A stretch of 64,000 nt of DNA, from contig OZ005620.1 of NCBI GenBank assembly GCA_963930655.1, forward strand, positions 1,007,001 to 1,071,000, written 5' to 3'. The translations under genes and the position numbers were made by a program. Of the stretch, positions 45,115-57,449 are shown one piece after another; position 1 is the first letter of the stretch, and every line of letters begins with the position of its first letter. The notes under the pieces were generated by a model that was given only the letters and a program-made list of their open reading frames with translations, searched no databases and was not told where the DNA came from. The DNA is from Myrica gale. Taxonomy: Eukaryota; Streptophyta; Magnoliopsida; Fagales; Myricaceae.

Positions 45115-46525
45115 CTCAGGTGGAACTTGCTCTCTTGCTGACAGCACTGCACGGACGAACCAAACAGCTACCCCAGATTGCATGTTCAAGCCGAATGCTG
45201 GGTACCAAAACTGTCTTTCAAAGACAAAAAGTGGCCTTATTGTGGCCACTGTTTTGTCTGCCATGATCGGGTCCATTGCTATGGGAATTCTCGCAAACCT
45301 TCCCTTAGCCTTGGCTCCCGCTATGGGACCTAATGTCTACCTTGCCTATAACATGGTGGGCTTCCATGGATCTCGTTCCATATCTTACCAAACTGCCTTA
45401 GCAATAGTCTTGGTTGAGGGCTGTGCCTTCTTTGTAATATCTGCAATCGGGCTCCGTGCAAAGCTCGCTAAGCTCATTCCTCGTCCAGTTCGGCTCGCGT
45501 GCGTGGTGGGCATTGGACTTTTCATTGCCTTCGTGGTCTTGCAAGTACACCAAGGTGGGGCGTGTTGGTCCTGATTCGTCGACCTTGGTGACCATCACGG
45601 CCTGTGCTCGTACAAACCCAGAAACGGGTGAGTGCCTAGGGAGCAAATTACGGAGCCCAACATTCTGGCTTGGATTAGTCGGCTTCTTAATCACTTCGTT
45701 TGGTTTAATGAAGGAGATTAAGGGTAGCATGATCTATGGCATCCTTTTTGTGACCTTGATATCATGGTTCGGGGGCACATCAGTCACATACTTTCCTAAC
45801 ACCACACGTCCACACTCGGTGATACCAACTACAAATATTTCAAAAAAGTTGTCGACTTTCACCAAATCAAATCCACCGCTGGTGCTATCAGCTTCAGCAA
45901 ATTCAACACAAGCGAGGTTTGGGTGTCATTAGCTACCTTGTTCTACGTTGATGTGCTTTCCATCACCGGCACCATGCACTCATGCAGACAATGGCTGAGA
46001 TTGGGGGGTTTGCTAACGACCAAGGAGGTTTTGAGGGTGAGTACTTGGCCTACTTGGTTGATGCTGGCTCCACCGTCGTGGGGTCCACGCTGGGGGTGTC
46101 TACAGTAGCCACATATGTAGAATCATCAGCAGGACTGAGAGAAGGGGGTCAAACAGGATTTACGGCTATAATCGTTGACTTTTACTTCTTCATTTCCTTG
46201 TTCTTCATCCCATTGTTCTCCAGTGTTCCTCCATGGGCCATAGGCCACCTTCACTGGTTATGGTTGGGGTGATGATGATGAAGGTGGTCAACGACATAAA
46301 CTGGGCCAACATGAAGGAGGCAATCCCTGCTTTTGCTACCATTCTTCTGATGCCGCTGACTTATTCCATCTCAAATGGAATCATTGGTGGGATTGGGCTC
46401 TTCTTAACTTGTATAATTCCCTTCTGGGTTCGATAAGGTGGTTAATCAAGATGAGTAGGGTAGTCAAGGAACAAAATCAAGTATCTGCAACAGCTGCTGT
46501 AGACCCCACTGTCGAGTGTTTGAAT

Positions 46526-47197
46526 ATCTTCATACAGTTCGTTAGTGTTGTAGTTTTCTTGAGTTTTTTTTATGAAAGTAATATCTCGAGTTTAACCCTA
46601 CATGCATTATTCTATACCAGTTTATTAGGTTAATATATCCAAAATAAGCAGGGATAGATAATGATTGTCTTCCATTTTTTTTTTCTCATAAACGGAGTAA
46701 CCTGCCATTGAACCAAAGCCTTGCTCACCAGATGAAAGGCAAAGTCAACAGCAACTCTTTCAGCTCCCTCCCTGTCTGGGGCCCAAGTACAAGCTATCAA
46801 AGTTTCCTCCTATTAGACCATAGAGGTCCAAATATTTGGAATGGATAACAAGAATAAAGATTAGTTCGAAGCACTGGCTTACAATCCAACAGCAATTGTC
46901 ATCTTGTCGTGTGTTTGTGACATTAGGCAATCTGGACATTAGACGTTCTTAATATCAAGAGGCAATCTTGTTCCCAGTTGCATTGGACTAGTAATCCTGT
47001 TTCAGACACCAAATCTTGAATCTTAGAATTGATACACAAGATCTAGAGGCAAAAGGGAAGGCTACACATACATGACTAGAGAGCTCTACACTTTGATTGA
47101 ATTGCAGTTTCGCACTGTTCATAAACACTGGTTTACAATCCAGACGTTCAAAAATTCCCAGGCTTTCTACACAGAATATGAGGCTAAGCAACTCCCG
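46526..47197. other. Spacer between the AZG2-like pseudogene and the B3 gene
   Basis: Nothing recognisable beyond the likely 3' UTRs of the two converging genes. Confidence 0.45.
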
Positions 47198-50100
47198 CTA
47201 TCTTTTCCTTCGGGCAATCTGGACACCATATATGCTTTCGGGTTCACTCACCAGCAGAAAAACACACTCGTCTCCAGGTTGAACGTTATTTGCCTTGCTA
47301 AAAGCTTCCCATCCACTACTCAAGATCTTGAAACCAGACGTTTCATGGTACAGGACTGGCCACAATCGCATAGCTGGATCTCGCAGGAACACAACCTTCC
47401 TTCCTATTCTCAATACTCCCCTGCAAGAGGATGGTAAACATCTGGGCAGCTCCTGCATTTATGGAGGTGAAAATAGTTGGTAGATACACAAAAGAATTAC
47501 CAATACCCATTACGATCTAGATCAAGAAGAGCTTGTCAACTAAAATGATCAACTTAGTCATAAATTTCATATACTCGCATGCACATTGCTTAACTTACAG
47601 AGAACAAGGTAAAAGATTGACTGGGTGACTGCTAGTCCTAAAACAAAACTATAAGTCAAGAGTAACAACACAGAAAAATGCTAACTCAATAGCCTAATGA
47701 GTAACATACAAGATAAGATTGATTTTCTGTGGTCGCCAAACAGGAGAGACGCGCTTTAATTGGTGAAGAAATTCCAACTGAGTCAACAGGCTCAGATTTC
47801 ACTACTCTGAGGACATTATCTTTAGCTCTTACAGTCGTGCCAGAACTCTGACCATGCTCCCCCTCGATCTCATCCCCTACATTTTATTGCATGCAAAGTT
47901 ATCTTGGAGGAAAAAAGGAAGACAGGAAGCTTAAGCGTGCCACTACACACGGAGACACACATTAAGCTTCAAAACAGAAAGCAACTCCCTAAAGAAAGGG
48001 ATGTGAAAATAAAAGTTCACTACATATTTCTCGACTCATCTTCTTGTGACTGCATAAATCTGGAGTCATCTTCACAGGCTCATCTTTCACAAGTCCAATT
48101 ATTTCACCAGTCATCTTCTTGTGACTGCATAAATCTGGAGTAATCTTCACAGGCTCTTCTTTCACTAGTCCTATCATTTTCACCAGTTACTAAAAATTTT
48201 ATGTTGACGTATGAGATTTAAATATATGAAATGACAACCATAAATCATGATGTAGATATTGCTTTGGGGAAGATAAAATGCTGTCCGAACAAGCATGAAC
48301 AGAATATGTCAAGTTTGAAGGACACGAACCACACTGACAGTCTGGCATTTCCCCAGCAGTGGGAACATCCCAAAACTCTGGTGTTGCCTTTGATTTCTGT
48401 TTAGCACTTGGACAATCATCAATCAGCAAAGTACGCTCCTTGGGGGTTACAGCCCCCTGAATCTTCTGTGACACTGACTCTGAGAAGTACAAAACAAAAT
48501 AAATCCATAATCAGACCATAAATTAAATAATTGATGTGCAATATAAAACACAGAAATCCCCTCAAGAAAACAAATAGAACTTGCTTCTGCATCACCTAAT
48601 CCCTCTGGAACCAGGCACTTTGTAATTCCTCCATTTGGCATGTCAGAAACGTTCTCTTCATTTCTTGCAAGTGTCGTTACTCCTTTGGCCACAGGATCTT
48701 TGACAACTAGACAGGTTTCAGTTTGAGACTTCACAGTATGAAGAAACTTTGCATCTTTTATGAAAGCTTTGTTGGCGACATTAGCACCAGAGCTGTTATT
48801 TGCCATTTCTAAGCTAAACAAGTCAAACAAAGGGCTTCTGTCATCTCCTTGATTGTCTCCCAAGTGTCGATTGAACAAGAAATATGGCTCTTCCATGTAT
48901 TCTGGTTTGGACACATGTGTGGCCATTCCACTGCTATTCTCATTTTTAAAAATATTTTCAGGTACTTTTACCGTTGCTTCCACATTCTTCGGCTCGTATT
49001 GGCTTTGACCTATCTCTGCATCTGACGCGGACACAATTGAGGTGCCTGAACTTTGTTTATTCATCGAACCTTCATCAGTTTTACAGCATTGATGATGTCT
49101 GCCAGTGGAATTCCCATTAAACCTAGTTCTTCTACTTGCATTAGTGTTTTCAGAAAAATCTAATTTTTCACACCCAGTTGCATTGAAAATCTTAACAACA
49201 AAGCCGGATTCCAGAATGTAATTGAACACCAGAAAATCTCCAACTTTCAGGCCATGGTCTTCCACAAACGAACTCCATCCTTGTTCAACAGCAAGAGAGC
49301 CATCGAGATTTGATATTGTTATTCTCCACTGCCGCCCACTTGAGTCCTCAAGAAAGGTTTTCTGATTAACCAATGATGACACTGTAGCAGCAAATTTAGG
49401 AGGCAAAAACTGCAGCAGAATGACAAATTTAGAGAACACATAAAAAGTAATTCTCAGAGGCAATGATCAGCCTGTATATCATTATTAAGTAAAATGCACA
49501 AAGTATCACTGCCGGGAGAAAGTTCTAAGGCGTGTCAGGACCTTCGAGCAGTCCTTTTTGCATCACACAGTTCGCAAAAAAATTCAAGACGTGATTAACA
49601 CGCATACTTATTATACATAACACATTAGATGTTAATTGAGTACAACGTAAGGTCCTACCATTTGTCCATTTAGAACACAGTGGATCATGTTTTTGACAGC
49701 TCTGTAGCCCGTTTGAGAGTAAAGAGCACGAGGAATCCAAAGGGATGAGCCCACATTAACTTCATGAACGAATAAATAAGGAACAAATCGATTTTTGCGA
49801 GAAACTGTTCATCAAACTTTAGCAGTCCGCCAAAACCAGAATGGTGTCTTCTTTACTTCAGACAGATCAAAGAGGATGCAGAAAATAAAAAGAAAACAAA
49901 CTCCTTCTCCTGATTGAAAAGATCTCTTGTTGAAACCCCCACCACCAAAATATTGGGCCAGGGTTGAGAAATTGGTAGTTGTCCAGTAAGATTCCAGAGG
50001 GAAATGCACCTAAGATCAAATATTTCCTGCTGACACAATTTAAGCAACTGCAACAGTGGATAATATCTACAACATCAAAAAGAGCCAAGCCTGTAGGAGT

Positions 50101-50775
50101 TGGCGGCTATACTGTAGGATATATAATATTTCAAGACCACTCCATAGAAAAACCTAAGAGCCCTTAACAATTGAAAGTGAGAGAGTTTAATGATGCGAAT
50201 TGTGTTCAAGCCAGTAGCCACAGTTTCATGACGATTTTGTAGTATTTTAAACAAACGAAGGGTTCCTTGTGCTACAAATTCTTATGTACTGAGAAAGAAA
50301 TGGAAACCATGTGGAGATAACATTTTTGGAAAGACCATAATGAACAATGTTAAACATATTTGAGGACTTCAAATATAGCAACATGCCTCTCATACAAAAG
50401 ATTCTGACTCTCTGTTTCAAGCAGCTGTCGAAACAGATCAAATTCAGACATAGATCAAGCGATTGAATGAATGAACATTACTAAATCAGTTGCAATGCAG
50501 TCATACTAACCTCCCAACAATCTACTGATGCAAACAGCACAATGAAAGACAGCATACTAATGCAGAACAGAAGGTAAGAGTGAAAGCAATCAATCCATAG
50601 AGTGGCTCAGAGAGAAGAATTGACCCAATCGTTATCATACCAGAACTTTCGAAAACCCATCACCAATCATGACTTTGAAGAAAGACTTAACTACAAGGGA
50701 TGAATTTTTCTTCTTCCCATGAATCAGTACACATTGCTTGGTGCACTCTGCACAAGCTTCCATCTTGCAACCCAT
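47198..50775 (-). CDS. B3-domain DNA-binding protein with two B3 domains (REM-like)
   Basis: Six exons: 50641-50775, 48596-49409, 48330-48479, 48024-48189, 47710-47876 and 47198-47452, 1686 bases in all. The N-terminus is Cys/Lys-rich (MGCKMEACAECTKQCVLIHG). The first B3 domain spans exons 1-2 (SFFKVMIGDGFSKVLFLPPK, FLEDSSGRQWRITISNLDGS, WSSFVEDHGLKVGDFLVFNY). A long low-complexity middle follows. The second B3 domain (ELPRCLPSSCRGVL, WEAFSKANNVQPGDECVFLL) ends the protein at IARRKR. REM-type B3 proteins are nuclear and often reproductive regulators. Exon 4 carries two tandem 25-residue units (LVK-E/D-EPVK-I/M-TPDLCSHKKM) and, near 48177, one extra A that breaks the frame in one unit but not the other, so a base-call error is likely. 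Confidence 0.88.
48037..48187. repeat. Tandem 75-base duplication in B3 exon 4
   Basis: Two units (48037-48111 and 48112-48187) are about 90% identical and begin CATCTTCTTGTGACTGCATA on the plus strand. The second is one base longer because of an extra T in a T run. Each codes for about 25 residues on the minus strand. Confidence 0.9.
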
Positions 50776-50907
50776 AGACCCTTACTTTCTTGACCAGTTG
50801 CTCCACTGCTGAATTTCTTTTCTTTTGAAAAAAATAGAAGATTGATTAGGAAGAAGGATAACATGAAGCAGCAGAACTTCAATGAGGCACAATTGGAAAA
50901 CTAATAT

Positions 50908-51072
50908 TGCGTTTGTTAAACAAAAATATAAAATTTTATTAAAATTTTACTTTTACAAACACTTCAAAATTTTACTTTTACTTGTATCATTCATTTATCA
51001 ATTCCAATTTCCAATACCACCTATTTTTTAACACCAACACAAAATTTTAATAAAATTTCACAACCAAACGCA
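50908..51072. mobile_element. MITE-like AT-rich element
   Basis: Ends TGCGTTTG / CAAACGCA are inverted, with inner ATAAAATTTTATT-type blocks. The flanks CTAATAT / CTAAAAT are a possible imperfect duplication. Confidence 0.5.
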
Positions 51073-51695
51073 CTAAAATGAAGGTAAGCGTTAAGTGTTT
51101 CATGGAAATCATGCACCGAATGAATTGCCAGGTCAGGCCAAAACTGAAAGTTGGTTGTTTTTGGCATTTTCACAAAAAAAGAAAAAGAAAAAAAAGAGGC
51201 TCCATCACAGAGAGAAGTAGGAATTGAAACATCATAGAAACGTTGAAAAAGCAACTTAAAACAGACGATATGCATATTGCAAAGCATCATAAAGGAAACA
51301 TAAATTGGTTTACGAATTAAGAGATAAAGAATCAAACTTTTTACCCAGAAAATCTGTCCAGCAACTTCTGCAATATGTATTCCGCTATTTGTTTGATATT
51401 TTCTGGGGGGGAGGGGAAGGGGACTCTACGAAGATTCAGGTTCAAAAGTCGTTTTTTTTCTTTTTAACAAAGACAAAACAAAGCACATAAAGGTTCATAG
51501 TCCTAAACAAGAGATACAGTGATTGACACTGTTGAGACAATTATGTTCAAAAGTTCCATTCTTTGACAAAAGGAAACTTAAAGCTCACAAAGCTTTATAA
51601 CTCATAGAAAAGAGGTACATTGATCGACACTGTCCGGGACTTACATTAAAAAAAATTGACACTTTCAGGGAGATAAAGAGAGAGAAAAGAGAAAA

Positions 51696-51940
51696 CTTTA
51701 CCCAGAAAACGTTTCCAAAACAACCCTTTGTTGCGCTTGAGCGTCTAAGAACCGAACTTACATGAACTAGTTTTGATCACATTGTTTTCTAGAAAAGAAC
51801 AAAATAAACAAAGAGCACTTTACCCAGAAAACGTTTCTGAAAAACAACCCTTTTGTGCTTGAGCGTCTACAGATACGCGTTTGAGCGTATAGGAACCTAA
51901 CTTTCAGGAACTAGTTTTGATCACATTTGTTTCCATATAG
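51696..51940. repeat. Tandem repeat, period about 122 bases
   Basis: Two diverged units start CTTTACCCAGAAAACGTTTC (51696 and 51818) and run through CTTGAGCGTCTA and GAACTAGTTTTGATCACATT. A weak third match starts near 51337. Confidence 0.75.
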
Positions 51941-53718
51941 CAATGCACAGGAAAGCCCATCAATATAATTGATGAAAAATTTATGCTCAGGTCAATAAGA
52001 GAGTAGCAGAAGTGGTTACTTCAATTGCTCTTTTGCGTGTGGAGCGATTTGAGCTTTTCTTCTTCTTGTTTCTTCTTCGTCTTCTTCCTCTTTGCTTTTG
52101 TTTGTGGGCCTGTGCCAGTTTCTTCAAAAAAAACACTGCCGCCTGCCTGTTTCTTCAATTGCTCCGCCTTCTGTGCATTGTTTTTAATTTATTTTCATTA
52201 TCTTAACAACGAACTTGATTTTCTCGAGCCAATAAATGATTTTCATTAACCCTTTTTTCCCTTAAAAACTATTTTGGTTACTGCCCTGCTTGCAGGGGGC
52301 CAAACGAAAAAGCCCAAACCAAAAAAAAACATATGAAAGAAAATCATACGACCTTTTCGTTTTCATATTTCCTCCTCCACCTTTTCGTCTTCATATTTCC
52401 TCCTACCACCTTTTTGTTTTCAAGTGCTGTTACCCCACATTTTTACTACCAAAATCATTTCAATACTTAAAAACAGATATAAACAGAAAGAAATTGATAA
52501 TTTAGAACCGTTTTGAATCCCTTGGAGTTGGACGGTTTAGCGATTTATTTCCCGTCAATGGTTACAAAGTCTCTATCTACGTGCCACATTGGCAATTTGA
52601 CTGATTAATCAGACATTTTGGGCTGATTAGATCAACTATATATTAGTTTACCTCATGCCACATGACAATTTCAAAGCATATATAATTAATTATATAGAAC
52701 TACAGAAATCTAGCAAAAGCTCCCAATTTATCAAATATCTACTGAATACCTAAAAAGAATACCCATTTATCTAGACATTCTCTGAGACCATTGAACTGAA
52801 ATTTTCCCCTGAGCTGTTTGTACCTTACTATAAAAAATAGTTAATTAGAGGGAGAGTGGGTGGAGCAGACCCTTGAGGCTTAAGCCACTCAACTAACCAC
52901 ATTGAATGGTCTTCGCTGAACCTGGTTCTTAAAGGCCTTCCGCTCCGCAACTATGCAGGACTGAACCGGTCTTATATTGACCCAATGAACCTCGTAGTCT
53001 AAGATTTTAGGCCATAAATTGTACCTTTTAATCTATGCTTGCATATCCAGGGCATATAAACATTCTAACGTGAATAGAATATATACGGAAACTGATTATA
53101 CTGGGTATTACCAATTCTGAGCCACGTCCAGTTGCGAATGAAGGATTTGGGGGTATGAGCGGCCCAATCAGCGTGGCCGCTATTGTAGCAAGGAGAGAGA
53201 TTTTGTTTGGAAGGACCGTATAACTACTCACAACTACCGTATAACTACTCACAACTACTCAACCAAAAGCAACAAGGAAAGCAGTCAAAGGACAACCTTT
53301 GGAGGTCAAACTATCCAAACTTATAGACAGGAGCATATGGTAAATTCGATTACAAGTCTAACCAAGAAGATATCGAATTTCAAAAGCAGTGCAGAAGGAA
53401 GACCAGAACCTCCGTGTCCTTAAAATTCTGGGAGTTGAAAGTGTTTGCGGAATGTTCGGTTTTTTATAACAAGCTGTACACAGAGGCCGCACCCTACACT
53501 GATTCTCAGAGGCTACAGAGAATACCTTTTTTCTTCGGGCCTCTCTGTTCAAAAGATCAATAATTTTCCATTAGTGTATGTGTTGCATAGGACCCACCAC
53601 TCTCTGGGTTTCTCTAGCCTCTGTTCATCTTCACCGTTGGTTCCAATATATCTCATAATTCTAACAAGGAATATTGTCCCAAACAAGAAAGGGGGAGACA
53701 GGGCAAGGGTGAGAGAAA

Positions 53719-55929
53719 ATGTTTGATCACTACCAACAGCTTGCTGCTCGACCCTCTTACCAAGATTCCCTTAAGGTGCTTGAGGCTGATATTGAGCATG
53801 CAAATACGCTGTAAGTTCTCTCTCGCCCTCTATGAAGGTTTCTTTCTTTGATCGTTTGGGCTCAATTCATTGTGTAAATGCGGCTTCTCCGGTGGGCTAA
53901 TATAGTAATATGTGGAGTTTCTGTGAAATTCGGTGATGGCCTTCTATCAATATACTTTTGATTTTGAGCCCTGAGTTTCATTAATCTACTTCACAATTCT
54001 GAGGCTGACACTTGCAGATATTCTGGAAATTCCAGAAAGGTCAGATTTTTCAATGGGAGTGTTTGAGTTTGGCTCCTTTTATGTTTTTATTTGTCTGAAG
54101 TTATTTTTCTTTTTCTTTTTCCTTTTCAATACATGATTGGGCCATGACGGTTTTGGCAAGGTAAGGAATCGCCGAATCGGTAGCAGCCTTGAGATCAAAA
54201 GAAAATCATTTTTTCTTTCCTCTCAAGTACTGCAACGGTTGGGTCTGGTTATAGGTACCAGAACTGAAAAAGTATAAGTGCTGCATGCATTTTTGAGAAT
54301 TTGGAAGCAAAATGTCAACTTGGTTATACTTAGGCGCGTTCCTATGCCGGTTCAGTATGCCTCTTTTACTGTGATCGGTACATTCGAGTAGGCCAATTCA
54401 ACGATTTCTACTCCTCGTTGAAAGCAAAATGTGGGGATATTGTACCTCACTCCTCTTTTTTATTTGTAGATCTATCTTTTGTTGCTATGCTTTGTTTTCT
54501 CACTCTTCTACTAAGCCTTACATAATTGAATCAATGGACACGGATATTTGGCTGGTCAATTGAGATGATCTTTGATTGATCCGACTTTGGATACGAATGC
54601 AGGGCAGCTTCTATTCCAAGAGGCAAGGGTGGTGCCTGCCTTCAGATGAAATTGGTTTACAATCATTTGGCACCCATTTTACTGTTTTTGCTTCAGTGGA
54701 TGGATTGCTCCTGCACCTGTCTACTTTCTAGCTACTTTAACCTTTTTCACATAATTGTATACAAGGTTAATTTTACACTTCCTTCCTTATGCGTTATTTC
54801 TTGTCAATTATAATTGTATAGTTATATTTGGTATACACGACATTTTGTTATACTGATATTTAGATATTTGCGAATCTGAAGTTTTAAATGTTTCGGAATC
54901 TCTGTATTTTTAGGTGCACTCTGATGGAAAGCCAAATATCTCTTCATGTGGAAGGAGAGCTACCGTTAGAGAGTTCTACAGTATGTAAATTATCAATTCT
55001 TTTTTCATTTGAAAAGCTGATAAGAGAGTATTTGGACAATATACATAGAAGGAAATTGTGCACCTGTTTTCACCAAATCATGAAAGATATTTTTTTCAGT
55101 CACATAATAGTTTCTTTTGAGGTTCTCCAGAGTAATTATTTGAATTTTGTGTGTAATGATAGGATTTCTATTCTTCTTTCAATTGATTGGTTTCAACGGA
55201 TGCCTTTGTGCTTTTTTAGAATTCCATGGTGTGAGACTTTTAGAATACTATCTCTAGTCTTTTTCCTTAAAAAAATATGGAATGGAAAAATGTTCAGCTT
55301 TGGACTTATTTCTCCACATCATTTCATCGCTGATGGATCCTGTGACCTGTAAATGCAGCTGTTATATTGCCATCTTTGCAGCATCTCCATGTTGACTCAT
55401 CAGAGTGGGATAGAATTCGAGAGGAAGGCAGCTGCTTCGAGATGGTTGTCAGGACGAAATTTGAAAAGAAGAGGAAGATTTCAGATGGGGACTTGGAGAG
55501 AGAAGATGAATGTGGGATCTGCTTGGAGTCATGCACAAAAATGGTTGTGCCAAACTGTTGCCATGCTATGTGCATCAATTGTTACCGCAACTGGTATTGA
55601 TGACCTTATAACTTTCTTCCTGTGATTTCCAATTTGGTCCGCTTTGAATATGTGATGACAGAGAGAACCCTTGTTTCTAGGCATTAACACTTTTGCTTTT
55701 CTTTTATATATGGTACAGGAACACGAGGTCAGAATCTTGCCCATTTTGCCGGGGAAGTTTGAAGAGAGTGAATTCAGGAGATTTGTGGGTTCTGACATGC
55801 AGAAGTGATGAGCTTGATACTCAAACAGTGTTGAAGGAGGACATGTTGCACTTCCATCTTTATATAAAGAGCCTACCTAGGGATATTCCAGATGCTCTGT
55901 TCTTAATGTATTACGAGTACCTGTTTTAG
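53719..55929 (+). CDS. RING-type E3 ubiquitin ligase, AIRP2-like
   Basis: Five exons: 53719-53810, 54603-54765, 54914-54980, 55359-55593 and 55719-55929, 768 bases (255 residues), all in frame. The N-terminus (SYQDSLKVLEADIEHANTLA) and hydrophobic middle (LAPILLFLLQWMDC) match the plant AIRP2/At5g01520 family. The C3HC4 RING runs from DLEREDECGICLESCTKMVV through CCHAMCINCYRNW to SESCPFCRGSLKRVNSGDLW. Known relatives are cytosolic E3 ligases in abscisic-acid and drought responses. The C-terminus (FLMYYEYLF) differs from AIRP2 itself, so it may be a sister paralogue. The start is the first Met of the conserved reading; all introns are GT-AG. Confidence 0.9.
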
Positions 55930-57449
55930 ACACGAAGAATTATTCACAGAAAGTGAAAAATGCTGACCACCACCAAGAAATAGTCTGGTGAGGTTTTCCT
56001 TTAGAAGTTTCCTTTCAACATGATATATGGATAGAATAATGTACATCCTCTGTATAAAAAAAAATCGATAATTCCAAAATTGTATTTCTTACAGCATGAA
56101 ATATTGTTAGTATGTGTTTATATTTCGTAATCATATTGGCAGTTGAGGCTGGGTTTTGTGATTTCATGCATGATAGAGAGATTGTGATTTCTTGCATTTC
56201 AATGAGAAGTCCATTTGCATAGCCTAACTAATGTTCTTAACGAAGGTGACTTCTTGCAATTGTTGAATGGTTGATGGTCGAACGAAAAACTGATGAAACT
56301 GCCAGACCTGCCTACTTATGTTGTTTTTTGGTTGAAGGTACTCCGAATGCTCTCTGATATTGTTAGGAACCCAAGTTTAACAGTCACTCAAGAAGCAATA
56401 GCCACCTTGTTCTAGTATATGTAGGTGGTGGGTGTTAAGGAAACTATGCCTTGATTCAAGGCTTCATATCTTCTAGCTTAATTATAGGAATTACATTGTA
56501 CAAATTGATTCTAGTTTCCTATTTTGTAATTAACCGTTATGCACATATTGAATATATATAGAAGTATACTCACCACGATTGAAGTGTGGTGGTTTTTGAT
56601 CAAACCTTCATAGTGGGGATGCAATAGTTCACACATTCCTCAGTGTCTTTTGTATATCAAGAGAGATAACATATATACTTGGCATCGGTTTAAGATAGTC
56701 AACTGAAGCAAGTGGAAATATTACTAAACGGCATAAGCTATAATATGTTGCTGTTTTTCCTCGTTTCCTTTTTGAGGTTGCCCATGGGTACGGTCTTGCT
56801 TTATTCGAGTATTACCAAGTTAAATGGTTGATAGTTTCTTCAGTGGTTGTCCCCTCGATAGTCATGGTACAAATGATATGTTAATCCTATAATTTGTGTA
56901 GTTAATGAATGTGGTACTAAACCAATTGTAAAAAAAAAAAACAGAAAACATTGAGTACATGAAACCACTTATCTTGGGGGAAAAGCAGTGGAGATCGTAC
57001 ATACAAGACTCAGGTGTTTGGCATACAATGAACAGAGCACTCGCACTGTAACACTGTTGTCCCCTGTATGCTTAGTTTCGGTTAAATTCTTAACAAAATC
57101 TAGTTAATCTGCTATTCCTACCTCTTATGTCAACCTGGGCTATGGTTTTGGTTTCATTTTGATCAACTTAGAAGCATCCCCACACAAAGACATTCAGGAC
57201 TTGCAGCTTCCTAATGCTTGATCCCAATCAATGCCTAGCTTGTGGAACCATTAATGTAAAACAGAGCTTCTAGCAAACCCAATATCGTTTACTGGACCTT
57301 AAATGCTTAAAATATTTGCAAACAAAACTTGTAGCATTAGATATATTCTGTGATATCCTCCTATATACTTCCCACAAGTAGCGCAACTTTTGACATCACA
57401 TAACAGCAAGAAACGAGGCAATACGGAAGGTAGAACAATGACAAATGGT
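55930..57449. other. Convergent spacer between the RING and GDSL genes
   Basis: No gene was seen. About 56434-56680 resembles a plant LTR in composition (TGTTAAGGAAAC start, TATATAGAAG block), but no matching end, partner or duplication was found. Confidence 0.4.

Larger units (their letters stand above)
41968..46525 (+). pseudogene. AZG2: AZG2-like purine (adenine/guanine) permease pseudogene, split by a Copia element
   Basis: AZG proteins are plasma-membrane purine (and cytokinin) transporters of the azaguanine-resistance family. The 5' part (41968-42133) reads MEKGLNDWVSKSFIG, an in-frame TGA, then [20 protein letters not shown] and [18 protein letters not shown]. Coding resumes at 45115 with GGTCSLADS, directly after the Copia element. 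Later parts include [80 protein letters not shown] and [18 protein letters not shown]. The reading frame changes at several points, for example after LQVHQG (about 45555), around PNT (about 45800) and in the last third. Substitutions at conserved glycines are also seen. Like the Arabidopsis gene it appears intronless. It is clearly non-functional. Confidence 0.9.
50776..53718. other. Intergenic region between the B3 and RING genes
   Basis: It holds a MITE-like element (50908-51072), a 122-base tandem repeat (51696-51940), a short 21-base tandem repeat near 53215-53255 and no gene I can support. Both flanking genes point away from it, so it contains both promoters. Confidence 0.5.

Noticed and set aside
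56434-56690. LTR-like sequence (TGTTAAGGAAAC, TATA block)
   Set aside because: No partner LTR, no primer-binding site, no target duplication and no clear 3' end; composition alone is not enough.
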